Shown here in pieces: positions 23,331 through 35,029 of a stretch of DNA of 64,000 nt. How positions within the stretch are numbered: position 1 is the first letter of the stretch; each line of letters opens with the position of its first letter. A program made the translations under genes and the position numbers. Under the pieces are notes generated by a model. The model saw nothing but the letters and a program-made list of their open reading frames with translations. It was not told where the DNA came from and did no database searches. Source of the stretch: Tetrapyrgos nigripes (lineage: Eukaryota > Basidiomycota > Agaricomycetes > Agaricales > Campanellaceae); NCBI GenBank assembly GCA_013368315.1, contig JAACJM010000017.1, positions 682,001 to 746,000 on the forward strand, read 5' to 3'.

Positions 23331-25009
23331 TATCTTACAAGGTTCAAGTAGCTTATATAATTGCTTGTGTTCTTGACACACTGGTCTCTGGCAACGGGCG
23401 TGCTGTATGAGTGCAAGTTCTTACGCCTCCCAGTATTTTCCTGCCTGGGCCAACTATCAGGTGATGAGCTCGATGTTTAGAACTGACAGGTTTGCACAAG
23501 CGAAATGACAACTTCCCCAGTTCATTCCCCAGTCTCACCTTAGGTAATCTTCCCACACATTGATTACTAAGGCTTGGGTCAGTCTCCTGACTTGCAGCTC
23601 TTCCTTTTATGGAAGGCATTACATTTTGGTAATAAATACAGGATTTGGACACTCCTTTAAACACTTGCACTTTTCTGGAGCTGAGAAGTATCTATAGCTG
23701 CAAAAAGTAGTGTATTATGTACCTAGGGATCATAGAGATATGTAAAACACATGAGGCAGTCCTTCCAGTGTGTATCTGGTTCTCAGGAGGCAATTCATTG
23801 TCACACAGATGCCTTGTTGAAAATTTAAATTCCCTCTTAATGCAGGAATATCACAGCAATTCTCAAAAAATTTTGACTAACATATAGAGCATGGTATAGA
23901 GCATTGTGCATATGAGTTTGGAGGATGCATATGCAGAATTGCAGTCACCACAAGTGAAAAACATGTTTTGGGTTGGAGGAGACGTGACCCAAGTCACGCA
24001 TTGTGACATTGTGTGATTGTTGTCATGCCCTGTCTGCTCATTGGACAATTTTTGTTACTTCCCATCCTCACATAGGTACTGCTGGCTGGTGCCCTCTCTC
24101 AATCAAAAAATGTGCACAGCACCATACCGAGCTCAAAAACAGTTGCTGAAGTGGGCCGCCACTCTTTACCAGCAATATCACAAGGATGATCGCATGTGAC
24201 ACTGTTCAGATGACTGAAAACAGCTTTTTTGGGGTTGTGTTGACTTTTGGCCCACTGCTCGACATATACATATGCTCTTGCCCTAATATTTACCATACAT
24301 ACTCCTTATATACTATGCTTCCTATGTACATAATTAATTTACTCAAAAACAACTTCTAATGCATTGCTAAACTGAGATTCATTTTTGGTGTTTAAAGGAG
24401 TGTGTCCAAATCCTGTATCAGCGCAAGACGTGTGAACAGACCGCCAATCAGCTTACTAGAAATGCTTCTATAGCTTAGCGATTTAAGGTGTGTGTTGATT
24501 TGCTTAGTAACATTCTGGTATGTGCCTTTTTTTTCTTCTGCTGGGCAAAGCCTGGCCTTAGAGTTTTGGTTAGAGTAAGGGCTAGCGGTTAGGGCTCAGG
24601 TCAGGGTTAGGGTTAGGGGTCCTGCAGCGAAGCTGCACCGGTTAAAGGTTAGGGTTGAGGACATCTTCCCCGCGCACAACCCCCTAGTAGACGTCGGGAC
24701 ACCGACGCAAGCCTTAGTAATTGACGCGCGGGAAAGATTATATAAAGTGAGACCGGGGGGAACTGGGGAAGCTCGAAAAGACATAATGATCCCTCTTGGC
24801 GAATAGGAATGCCAGACTAGTCGGGCAGCGCTCAGAACTACGCGTTGTTTCTCTTCCATCACCTGGACTTCTGGATCTATCTCCCTTCGTCTATTCTGGG
24901 TATTCTCCCAGAGGCTGAACGCGTCGTGTTACGTGTAGAACCTAGATAACACATACACAGAAGGCTATATAGACTGGTAACTGGCTGCTAGTGTCACAAG
25001 AGAAGCAAG
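23331..25009. other. Intergenic stretch with TTAGGG cluster
   Basis: I see no convincing exon. TTAGGG occurs at 24589-24594, 24607-24612, 24613-24618 and 24649-24654, within GGTTAG-rich sequence. A TATATAAA motif lies near 24740, about 270 bp upstream of the next gene. Confidence 0.6.
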
Positions 25010-27179
25010 ATGTGGTCCAAATTGCACCTGACGAAGAGCAAGAGTCGAAGTGGGAGTATGAGTGCGACTGCGAGCGTGAATGAGAGCGAGAGTGCTAGTA
25101 GGAGCCGGAGCAACTCTGCCCATGCGACGTCGGGAAAGGGTACCGGTCGGACTGAAGGTCAGGATGTCAATGGTGCTCATGCGACCGGAGGAAGGGGAGG
25201 TAGAGAGGAGCCACAACGAAAGGAAAAGGAACGAGGAGGAAGGCAAGAACGGGAAGTTCAGCTTCCGATGGAACTAATCGGGGAAATAGCGCTTTTTATG
25301 GAGGATCCATATGATAAGTTGTGTTTGGGGTTGGCTGTGAGTAGACTGCTACCTTTCTGCATTGTCTACCCGTACCGAATACTGACTTCCTTCCTCCCGT
25401 TTATTCCAGTCAAGATCCGTCTACACCGAAATTCTTCCCCTTCTCTACTGCTCCGTTGAATTCAAAGGCTCTCGCACATGCCTCGAACGCCTCAAATACC
25501 TCATGGCTCGACCCCACATAAGCAATTTCGTCAAAGAGCTCGTTTTGAGACCGAATTTCGATTTGTTCTTTGGGACCAATGGCAGCAACGGTAAGAAGGT
25601 TTTCGAGAGGGATCGTCCTACGAGTTCTATCACTAATATCGGCGGCAAAAAGGATTTGAAGATCAGGCTGGAGTTGGAACAGAAAGAAAAGGAGATTGCG
25701 AGCGTGTTGGAAGATTTAGCGTGGAAGGGAAGTTTGGAAAAGTTGGAAAAGTTTTATTGGGGCGGGATGGAGGTTCCGGCTGATTCGTTGTGGAAGGTTT
25801 TGAGAAGTAGGTGGGTTGGGTTGTTTCTCCTTTTAATTTTCCTGTGACCACCCGCTGACGATCCTCTAATCATGAATGAAGGTGCCCGAGATTGAATGAT
25901 ATTGGGACGAACATTGGGAGGTTGCCCCTGGATCCAAGGAGCGAGGTGGGTTCTTAAGCCTATAAGTACGAGTCGAATTGGGTTCTTACAGCCATTCAAA
26001 CAGTTGTTCAAGTTTGATAACTTGACTGGGTTCTCTATCACCACAGAAATGCGGCCAACAGCAAATCCTACAGACAGAAATACACCTACGCTGCCAACAG
26101 AAATGTGGGATATGCTAATCAAAAGGTCTCCCCGACTGGAGAACATCAAACTAGGAGGACACTGTCCAATGCAATTCTCTCCTTGTTCCCTCGATATTTC
26201 TCCCATCACCAGTGGCTTCTGGCCTCACCTTCGATCCGTCACACTCGAAATCGGCGGTCCATACATCGACAGCGCCTTCAGCATCCAACCGTACGACTTT
26301 TACTCCAAATTCCGTATCTTCCTCCAATCCCATCCTACCCTCACCTCCCTTATCACCCACGGCTTCCCTGAATTCATCTGTCCCGATTTCCTCCTCTTCC
26401 TAACAAACGTCTCCTCCGAAATGCCAAAATACACACCAAGAATCCGAGTTCATCCCACGCTGAGAGAGTTGGATCTAACGGGACGACCTAATGTCGGTGT
26501 CGTTGCGCAGGAAATTGGGGCTACGTTGAAGAGTTTGCCGATGTTGAGGGTATTCAAGGTTTGGATGGATTTTTCGCATGATGCGGCGCATCTAAAGGTG
26601 TATGATGCGATTTGGGAGTATAGGGAGATGGTGTTAAATGCGGTGGCGCTAGAGGAGTTGAGTGTAGTTTGTTCGACGAAGGGGAAGAGTTCATTTTCTT
26701 TTGGTAAGGAATGGGTTTGACTTGATTTTGGGCATTCCATGCTTACTTAGACTTTTCTATCCTAGGATGAATTTTCGCAGGTAATGCATCCATTATACCA
26801 ACTCAAGCGCTTACAGCTATGCAAGTTGTATTCCGTGAGTGATCCCTCACTCGTGGAAGCCGCTTCCCAATATATCGCGGAAAATCCAACGTTGGAGTAT
26901 ATATCGATTTCTAGCATGTTGAGGGAAGAAGGACCGTATGGGTGGCCTTTGATGAAGGTGTACAAGAAAGGTACTTATCGAGCGATCAGGGATAAAGAAG
27001 ACTGGGATGTTCCAAGAGGTTTGCAGGTGTATGAGAAATCGGAAGAGGGATTTTTGTGGAATAGTAGGCCAACAAAGAGGTATCAGAAAGAGTTGAAGTC
27101 TGATCAGAAGGCAGTCGCGAGGTGGATGGTGGAGAACAAGGATGTGACTCTGAGGAGGACTGATAGTGTGTCGTATTAA
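25010..27179 (+). CDS. F-box/LRR-like protein of unknown target
   Basis: The N-terminus (MWSKLHLTKSKSRSGSMSAT) is Ser/Arg/Lys-rich and probably disordered. It is followed by QLPMELIGEIALFMEDPYDKL, which resembles the start of a fungal F-box (LP.E.I..I..F). After an intron comes SRSVYTEILPLLYCSVEFKG, the typical continuation of F-box-like proteins, then leucine-rich segments: LEDLAWKGSLEKLEKFYWGG, LIKRSPRLENIKLGG, FWPHLRSVTLEIGGP, HPTLRELDLTGRPNVG and LKSLPMLRVFKVWMDF. The last exon is QLKRLQLCKLYSVSDPSLVE to RRTDSVSY. If it is a true F-box protein it would bring substrates to an SCF ubiquitin ligase; this is inference. Junctions near 25345-25408, 25808-25885 and 26705-26780 are approximate. 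Confidence 0.7.
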
Positions 27180-27685
27180 TGACATCAAGGACACTCAATC
27201 ATTTAGGTCGTTGCTTTGATTTTTGATTGCTTCAATTAACCCAGAGGATCAAGTACCACATGATTCAAGCTGGAGAGCTCCGCTCCCATTGCGACTGAAG
27301 ATCTTTGCAAACTTTGAAACTGCCGCTCAGTGACCGAGAGTCCTCTAGATGTTTGCAGACTACTGCTATCTGCCGCTTTTAGTTCTCAGTGGTCTTAGCC
27401 CCTGTAATAAACTCCTCCCCTCCTCCTCCCAGAATGTAAAAGCTAGAGTTTCTTCCTGCAGTGGCTGAGCGAATCGAAGAAATGACCGCGAATTGAGCGT
27501 CCTTATGTATGTCATTGCCACAGTTCATTGAAAGATCTTCGGGTGAAGATATCGATCTTACGCCGGTGTACAATTCCAGTTGCATCAAGTTGCCATCAAT
27601 TGGTGCGTTTTGGGTGCATTGGTCTTGAAACACTGACTGTATACCGGCTGTAGTTTCGAGGCCTCGTACATGCTGAGATCATAGT
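27180..27685. other. Intergenic gap
   Basis: I see no gene. A minus-strand frame at 27379-27633 has no recognisable content. Confidence 0.4.
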
Positions 27686-28909
27686 GTGCCGATTTATGAA
27701 GCGGGTATAAGTAGCAGTGTACAAAGCATGTCAGCCGAATATTTGTGTACAGCTATTTTGCTGTGGCTTGTAATAAGTTACATAATCACCCAAAGCGCTC
27801 TTATTTCCCTACTCCTCTGGTGCCCGTCCACCTCCTGGACGTCCTTTCTTTCTTTTCTTATTGTCATCGTCGTCGACAACGTCCATGGCAGACCTCACCA
27901 TCCTCTCATCACTACCCTTGTCCCTTTGCATCCTTCTCTACAAGGTTCACGCCCTTCATTATTCAGGAATTACGTGCCTGGTGCCAGTTCCAGCAGAGTC
28001 AATCTTTCTTCAAGTCCAGAACATATACCCTCACGGCCAAGGACGAGACAGGGATCCTCAGACACCGAGATGACAGATGACTCGGACGAGTCCCAGAGCC
28101 AGAGCGATCATGATGGAGCAGAAGTGGACTCATCATCGGTCAAAGATGCCCATGTCGACTCGCCGACGTCTCACACTCCCAATCCCCACTATACGCGCAA
28201 TGTCAATTGGGACATTGGGTACAGACCTACAAGGCTACCTTCGACTGGGGTCAATTTACCTCCTTCACAGACGCTACAGTCGAGTTCACAGACCGACATT
28301 TTACCGTCACTAGGGCCGTCCCTACCACGAGGTCGCACGTCCGCGCAACGACACAGACCGACTCGGTCTCAAAGTGCTCCCCCTTCTGCGCTTGTGCTCA
28401 AGTCATCGGTTAGTGAAGGGTCTCGGACGCCTGTGCCCAACACACCCTTTTCGGCGGGTATGGATACCAGCTACGCCCCTTCGGCAATGTCTTCACCGAC
28501 CGGCTCCATCTCCTCTTCCCCATGGTTGCAAGGTTTCGGTCAAATTGGCCAAACCACGAAAACAAAGGGCGGTGGGCTGTTACGTCCACCACCTCCGTTA
28601 CGTATGTGTCTCTTCTCGTATTCCTATCTTTTATCGCCATTCTAATTGGTTTTTCTTTTTCCACTTGTAGACCGCCCAACGACGTTCTGGCGCCATACTC
28701 CTCGGTCGGGTGTTACATCCTCTTCGTTTTCGCCGTCAACACATGTCGTCCGCCGTTCGACTTTTGTGGCGGCTGGGATACCTTTCGAGAAACCAGTATG
28801 CGATATGAGTGCTTTGGGCGTCGAGTGTCGGGTTCGTCATGCTATCAAAGAGGAGGGTGGTAGTAAGGAAGTCAGTACAATATTCTGGGAGATGGTGATG
28901 GAGCGGTGA
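27686..28909 (+). CDS. Ser/Pro-rich hypothetical protein
   Basis: I do not recognise this protein. A long open frame (319 codons) ends in KGGGLLRPPPPL. A donor at 28601 (GTATGT) and an acceptor TTGTAG at 28671 join it in frame to HRPTTFWRHTPRSG and on to VSTIFWEMVMER, with a stop at 28909. The middle (DTEMTDDSDESQSQSDHDGA onward) is acidic and then Ser/Thr/Pro-rich, typical of a disordered nuclear protein. The C-terminal part has a more folded look (VAAGIPFEKPVCDMSALGVE). The start is uncertain: the first 125 codons include a hydrophobic stretch (ILLWLVISYIITQSALISLL) that may be non-coding, and MTDDSDESQ is a good alternative start. Confidence 0.5.
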
Positions 28910-30592
28910 ACGACTTTAGCGATCGTCACCATTGTCGTTGGGGAGTATAGCTCCCGTCCTCGAGAAGCAGCACTGCGCTGGGTGGTGGTACGTTGTATTA
29001 TTGTCATTGCCAGTCTGGCTTAGCTTCTAATGTCGATATAAATTTTCCAGGGCAACGGCGTTTAATCTATCCATGGACTTCATACTGGATTGGGGATTAG
29101 CGTCAAGGCGATTTCTGAAGCGGTGACTAATCATTCTCCTTGGTGGCCGTTTATTTCGACTGCTCTATCTGGCATAGACTCGGCTCGATTACGACAGCTG
29201 TGCCATAGAGCTACACAGGAGCTCACAATCATCACTCGAGGCTACATAGTCTATTCAATCTTCTATCTGTACCAGCGATCACCTCTGCATATACCCTCAC
29301 CCGTCACGATCTGGTATACATACCACCATGGATATGGACAGCATCAGTAGATCATCGATCTACTCATCCCGGACCAGGAGGAGGGGTTGGGATCGCTGGA
29401 TAGCCCGGAATCCTGATGGCTGCCGTTCATCATCATAGGAGTTTGCATAGGTTTGGTGTTGTGCGTTTAGGTGTTGTGCGCGGGCGGGCATACCTGGCAT
29501 TGGGCATGTGCATTACACCGAGTTGTGCTGTGGAAATCCATAGTAATACGAATCCCTGCCTTCTGTGCTAGGTTTTATGCTCGCGCGTCAAGTTTTATTT
29601 ATGGTGCATGCATGAAATTGGGAATCTGGGGGTGGTAGGCATCAGGGCGACGGTGCGACATTGCTATGCATCATGGAATTTTTTCGTTTCTGTCATAGCT
29701 TTTATACACCCTGTGGGCGCGTCATGGATTCTCAATGTCATGGCTATTTTCACCATATAGTCGAATCGACTTGCGACTTGGGGACGTTGATGGCGTCAGT
29801 CAGGCATTGGCAGTGTAACTGCCTGCAAAACCCGCACAGGCACCGTAACTTGGAATCTCTTTGTTGCAACTGGTACTGTAGTTGTACATATACTGCACGT
29901 ACATAGACCACTACCGTGGTCGTTATAACTTGGGCCTGTCATGGTGTAATAGATATGTACCCTTCAGCGTTATTGCTCCATGTAACCATAACCATACCTC
30001 GTCGGCGAGTACTGCAACCAGTGATGTCTCTGAGCATTCCTTCAATATTAATACTAGGGCACTTGGCGGCTCGGTCTTCCAACGCTGTATGATTACTCCG
30101 GTCGACATATAGTCCCTGGACCACTTGAACACGATAAACAGAGACGTTTATAGGAGGAAGACGGCTTTAACATTTTACGTACTTTGGGAAGTAAAACATT
30201 CCTTCCGTCCTAACTACGACATCCTGACTTTCCCTCTCACAATTCCGACGCGTCATGGCAGATCTGATGTGGATGAAAGTTAACTGGAGGAAGCTAGTAC
30301 GCAGGTATGTGTTAACTGAAACGAGAAGGCTTCTTTATTTGACCGGTGTATACTAAGATAGGTGTGTACTAAGATAGGGCGCGCTCGTTGGAAGTAGAGT
30401 GCATGTTGGAAATTTGCTGGCATATGTGCTTCTAGCATGCTTCGAAAGAATACAGTTGGAGGTACGAGTGTTCTATCTAAGCGTGAATGCACTCAAAGGC
30501 GTTTGGTCCTATTCGTTGGCCAGGCTTTCCACTTGATCCCCATAATTGCTGTCGTCGTAGCTCGGAACTTGAATTGACAAGATGTTTTACGC
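28910..30592. other. Long intergenic region without recognised genes
   Basis: Short frames only. A small direct duplication (GTACTAAGATAGG type) lies at about 30347-30378. I see nothing with family resemblance on either strand. Confidence 0.4.
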
Positions 30593-31423
30593 TTGCTGGA
30601 AGATCATCTCTACTGTCAGGGATTGGCGGAGGACTCACTTGTCCTCGAGACCTCAAGACCTGCGTCAAATAGATTGTCAGCTCAGCTTCAGGTTGAATGT
30701 AGTAGCAGTTGGCTCATCGACTCACCACCGTGCCTCGTCAAACATAACCTTGGTCCTCGATTTCTTCATCCTACAACATGGAGCAACCGTGATTGTCGCG
30801 ATCACTCCGTCCTTCTCGTTCAAAGCATCAATCGTAGAACTTTAAGGTCTGCAAGATATAGGAAAGAACTGGTTGCTGTCTCCGTGTTGCGTCATGTGAG
30901 CTCGAGGCATGGTACAGGCGGAGCACGGCTTGGATTCTGGAAGGATACGTCGTCAAGGACGAGCGAGTCGGAGTGGCATGGCCAGGTAGAGACTAGCGGC
31001 CGTTATATATGCAAAGGAAAACAAAAGGACCAGTCTGATTTACCACATGCAGCAAGACTGCGTGACCTCGCCACTCTTGCCACTCGATCGCTACCAACCC
31101 TTGCCTCTCAAACAAACGAAAATTTCCCAAAACCAGTATGCCTGGAGCTCTGCCGGCCGGTTGCTACTTTTTTTCTGCCCAACGTCATCATATCAGTGCT
31201 TTGTCCCTTTCTCAACCCCAAAAAAGCAAGAGACGTGTTGGTGTCTGTTGGGTCTGACCCCAAACTTGGAAAACCGTCTTGGAGGGGGACGATTGAGGAT
31301 GAGCTTGCTCGAGGATATAACGAACCCGAAATCGCCATGTCTTCCCCAATTCAACGCCGTTCGCTAGCTTCCGTCGAACTGTCCCGCCCTCTGTTCATTT
31401 GTCCGCATCGCTATACATCATAA
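30593..31423 (+). CDS. Uncharacterised 276-codon open frame upstream of the C2H2 gene
   Basis: This is an unusually long uninterrupted frame for this genome. It starts MLEDHLYCQGLAEDS and ends PLFICPHRYTS, with its stop 8 bp before the C2H2 start codon. I find no motif, membrane segment or repeat. It overlaps the expected promoter/5' UTR of the zinc-finger gene, so chance or a leader transcript is as likely as a gene. It is listed because its length is hard to dismiss. Confidence 0.2.
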   Translation: MLEDHLYCQGLAEDSLVLETSRPASNRLSAQLQVECSSSWLIDSPPCLVKHNLGPRFLHPTTWSNRDCRDHSVLLVQSINRRTLRSARYRKELVAVSVLRHVSSRHGTGGARLGFWKDTSSRTSESEWHGQVETSGRYICKGKQKDQSDLPHAARLRDLATLATRSLPTLASQTNENFPKPVCLELCRPVATFFLPNVIISVLCPFLNPKKARDVLVSVGSDPKLGKPSWRGTIEDELARGYNEPEIAMSSPIQRRSLASVELSRPLFICPHRYTS

Positions 31424-31431
31424 TCCTCAAG

Positions 31432-32690
31432 ATGTCTGCTATTCGTACCCATCAGCCCGTCTTTGTAAGGGTTCGAGTTCCCTTTTTGGCCAATGACCTG
31501 CTTACATATCTTTCTTTCTCCTACCCCTTTCACTCTAGGACGACCACTCCGAACAAAAGAGATTCGCCTGTGATCATGATCAATGTATGAAATCATTTGA
31601 CCGCATGGGCGACCTTATTCGTCATAAGGACGTTCATAATCCTGAAAAGTGAGTAGTCTATTGTGACTCGTCGCTATCTTTCGCTAAACACCTTTTGTTC
31701 TCTTCACTAGACCGTTCATCTGCGAATGGCCCGGGTGTTATCACGGATTTCGACAGAAATCCAATCTTATGATCCATTTCCGCATCCAGTACGTTTCCCT
31801 ATTTATCACTCCCTTACTTTACGTTGACAGATTCTCTTTCAAGCACCGGCGAAAAGCCTCTATTTTGCCCTGACTCGGTGTCCTGCAAATTCCACACTGG
31901 AGACCCATCACGATTAACGCGTCACAGAAAGAGCAAGCACGGACATGTCCCAACTCGTGGTCTCAGAAAGTCTACAGTTTCGAAACCGAAAGGCAGCACA
32001 TCTCATCGTCGTCAAGCTCCCCAGTCACTCCGATCATTGCCTTCTTCACCATCCTCATCCTCCTGTCCATCTCTGTCCTCTTCACCATCACCATCACCAT
32101 CCCCACTTTTTTCCATCCATTGCTTCCCTGCTACACCAATCACTCCCGTCACAGAAAGCCCAGAGCCGCTCGAGTACAATGCCACTGAACTTTGCTACCC
32201 TGCAGACACCACCCCGGCCCTTCCTTCTCCTGAGATCAGCACTCCTCACAAAGGCATCCAACACTCTGCTTGGGACTTGAATTATGCCTACAGCAATGAG
32301 CATCTCTGCTTTGACACCTTCCCCAAGATGACCTATCCCGCTTATCAAGCTGGGCCTGGACTGGAATTTGATGCCAGCGGCAGCTCTACCACAGTCGTTG
32401 ATGCGGGCGCCATGTACGACATGGGAGGATTCAACAGTGATGGATATTTCACCACCTATAGCTCGGAAAGGTGGAGCGACTACCAACTCGACCCATTGGC
32501 ATTTACCAACGGCCCCTCGGATCTTGCAATTGGCAATTATCTCTCATCAATGAAGCCTGTCGATGTCGGCGTCGAGACCGACTTTGCCTTCGCTCCTTCA
32601 CCATTTGAGCTGCCCTTCGACTCTACCTTGGCCGCTGCCATGGACGAGTTGTTCATGACACCCACCTCATACCCTTCGATGTCTTGCTAG
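31432..32690 (+). CDS. C2H2 zinc-finger transcription factor with three fingers
   Basis: This is a nuclear DNA-binding protein. Four exons can be placed: 31432-31464 (MSAIRTHQPVF), 31539-31648, 31711 to about 31790, and 31844-32690. Finger 1 is CDHDQCMKSFDRMGDLIRHK (C-x4-C-x12-H, second His in DVH). Finger 2 is CEWPGCYHGFRQKSNLMIHF with the final His in RIH. Choosing the acceptor TTTCAAG at 31837-31843 creates H-TGEKP, the classic inter-finger linker. Finger 3 is CPDSVSCKFHTGDPSRLTRH with HRKSKH. The rest is a basic Ser/Pro-rich region (TSHRRQAPQSLRSLPSSPSS) and an acidic/aromatic C-terminal region that may be an activation domain. Introns fall between or inside the fingers. Targets cannot be inferred. 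Confidence 0.88.
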
Positions 32691-33543
32691 ACCATCTGGA
32701 GTGCCGCTTATCGCCATCGGTCACACGTCGGTCGCCATCATCGCTTAGATTCTTTGCCTTTTTTGTCTCCCTTGTTCTTTTTATTCCATGCCACCTTTCT
32801 ATTGTCTTTGTCCTTTCCTTATCACATCGTGTACATCATATCCTTATTTCTCATTCACTTATTGCATCTCATTCTGACGATCGCGACAAAGCAACATTTT
32901 TTTGTATTTCTTTGTATTTCTTTGTATTTCGAACAGCATCTGTTGCTTCCGAGCATTGATATCTGCATCTTCTTTTCTTCAGTATTTTCTTCTTTGCATC
33001 ACATCGCATCGAATTGCATATACATACACTTGGGACTCTTCAACATTTTCTCTTTGCATCACATTTGCATCCATATACATTTGGTACTTCGCAACTTCTG
33101 GATTTTCTTGTATCATTTAGATGAACACGTTTGTAACCAATTCAAAACTTGCCAATACCTACATCGGTGGCATTGGCGCCCTCATCCTCTCATCTTGGAT
33201 CCTCTTGAATCTCTATAGTAAGTAAATAGTAAGTAGAAGGATCAATTCCATAATATACGTGCAACTTGCAGGACGTAGGCGGGCAAAAAAAGGTGTAACT
33301 TAGGTGCTGAACAACGGAATTAAATAGTTAGACTGCAGATATAAAGTGTACAGGGCAGACGTATCATCGGTGCACTTTTTGAGCTTCCTAGTGAGGTAAT
33401 TCCCACCCCTATGCGCGATATATATCAACGTTCCTATGTACAAGTCAGATAGTACTACTAAAAACATCAATTCAAGGCAACGATACTCAGGCTGAGGACG
33501 AGGTATGTGTGAGAAATTCTGGCAAGCTCTAGCTGACATCTCA
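32691..33543. other. Intergenic gap (T-rich 3' flank of the C2H2 gene)
   Basis: Pyrimidine-rich sequence with short repeats such as TTTGTATTTC x3 (about 32901-32930) and a CATTTGCATC/TTTGCATCACAT set (32990-33070). I see no gene. TCA at 33541-33543 is the left target duplication of the next element. Confidence 0.5.
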
Positions 33544-33555
33544 CACAGCGGGGCG

Positions 33556-34616
33556 CGGAGCATATTTGCCAGCCATTTTTGTGCATTCTTACAGCTATTT
33601 CACTAAAAGTACGGAATGATCGTTTTTTTTTTTTCCGAGGCCGATCAACTGGGCCTCGATCGGCTGTAGCGGCTTCGACGGCGCATTCAAAAATCTTAGG
33701 ATGACGCAGACGACGTCAAGAGCCTTGCTAGAGCCCGATCCAGCCCCGACCATTGGGTCGGACCGTGTCGGGACCACCCGACGCAGTGAGCTCCACCAGA
33801 GTTGGTTGGCTCCACATCGTTTAGGGCAGCGATCGGAGTAGCCCAACACTGCTCAGGGGCTTTATATGTATCCGGCCGGTCCTCTGAAAGCCGAAAGGCA
33901 TTGAGGTGATCGAGAAAAAAAAATTTTGGACTTTCCGCATATTTAGTGAAATAGCTGTAAATGACGGATAGTTCACACAATTTTGGGTGAGATAAAATCC
34001 ATCATATTTACTGCTAAAAAACCGGGTCGCAAAAGCTCAAATTATGCGCTTAAGCTTTTCCGTGCTAAACTTTTTATTCATTCGTGACCAAAAAAGGGAA
34101 GTAAATAGTATTCAAGTTTTGATTTGTAAGAAAATGCGCAAAAGGTATGATCAGGATTTGTGTGCCGGATTCCGGCGAGTAAAATGAATTCACTGGGGCA
34201 TTGAAAAACACGAACTTAAATTACTGATTTTTCTCAACAGCCGGGCCTACTCCATATGGCACCGATTTGAGGCCGATATTCCATATGGAGTATGCCCCGT
34301 GCCGAGCAAAAATCCGTCATTTAAGTTTAGATTTTTCCCATCCGCAGTGCTTTTCCTTTTACTCGCCGGAATCCGGCACACAAATAGTGATCATACCTTT
34401 TGCGCATTTTCTCACAAATCAAAATTCAAATACTATTTGCCTCCCTTTTTTGGTCACAAATGAATAAAAAGTTTAGCACGGAAAAACTTGAGCGCATAAT
34501 TTGAGCTTTTGCGACCCCTTTTTTGGCAGCTAATACGATCAATTTTATCTCACCCAAAATCGTGTGAACTACCCGTCATTTAAGAGTGCACAAAAATGGC
34601 TGACAAATATGCTCCG
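33556..34616. mobile_element. Foldback (long-inverted-repeat) element inserted in the left end of the TIR transposon
   Basis: Nearly the whole segment is one inverted repeat. The left arm starts CGGAGCATATTTGCCAGCCA and the right arm, reversed, starts CGGAGCATATTTGTCAGCCA. The arms continue about 300 bp to a centre near 34268, where CTCCATATGG and CCATATGGAG face each other. Conserved internal blocks include TTTTGGGTGAGATAAAAT and GATTCCGGCGAGTAAAA with their complements. Its left arm is split by a further insertion (33592-33957). Confidence 0.85.
33592..33957. mobile_element. 366-bp MITE with TA target duplication (Tc1/mariner-like), inside the foldback element
   Basis: The ends are CAGCTATTTCACTAAA and its exact complement TTTAGTGAAATAGCTG. 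TA lies on both sides (33590-33591, 33958-33959). The empty site can be read in the opposite arm of the host foldback, where CACTCTTAAATGAC is uninterrupted. The interior is a weaker hairpin with poly(T)/poly(A) tracts near both ends. Confidence 0.88.
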
Positions 34617-35029
34617 CCACCACAAAAATTGACGGCGCAATATACGCTGAGATCTCGTCTGATTTTCAGTATTTTGTCTGTCCGAAAAACGCCACAATAT
34701 AATAGGGAGACGGACAATATTTGAGCGTATATCAGGAATATACCGAGGCCACTTTGCAATATATTGCGAGCGGAAAAAGTATTGCAAAGTGAGTGAAACA
34801 TTCCAAAATGGATGAAGTATTACAAAGTGAGCAAAGTAATGCGAGACGAGCAAAGTTGTCCAAAGTGAGCAAAAATCTTGTGAGACGAGCGAAGTATTGA
34901 AATGAAGTACCAAGCAGTTCATCAATGCTATTCATAAACCAGAGAGATACCAAATGACCAAACGACCAAAATATTTTCAGTTACTAAGATACAGTACAGT
35001 AGCTACCGAGAACAGCAACAGTTACCAAC

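Noticed and set aside
24580..24660. True chromosome end
   Set aside because: Only four TTAGGG units, and ordinary genes continue on both sides.
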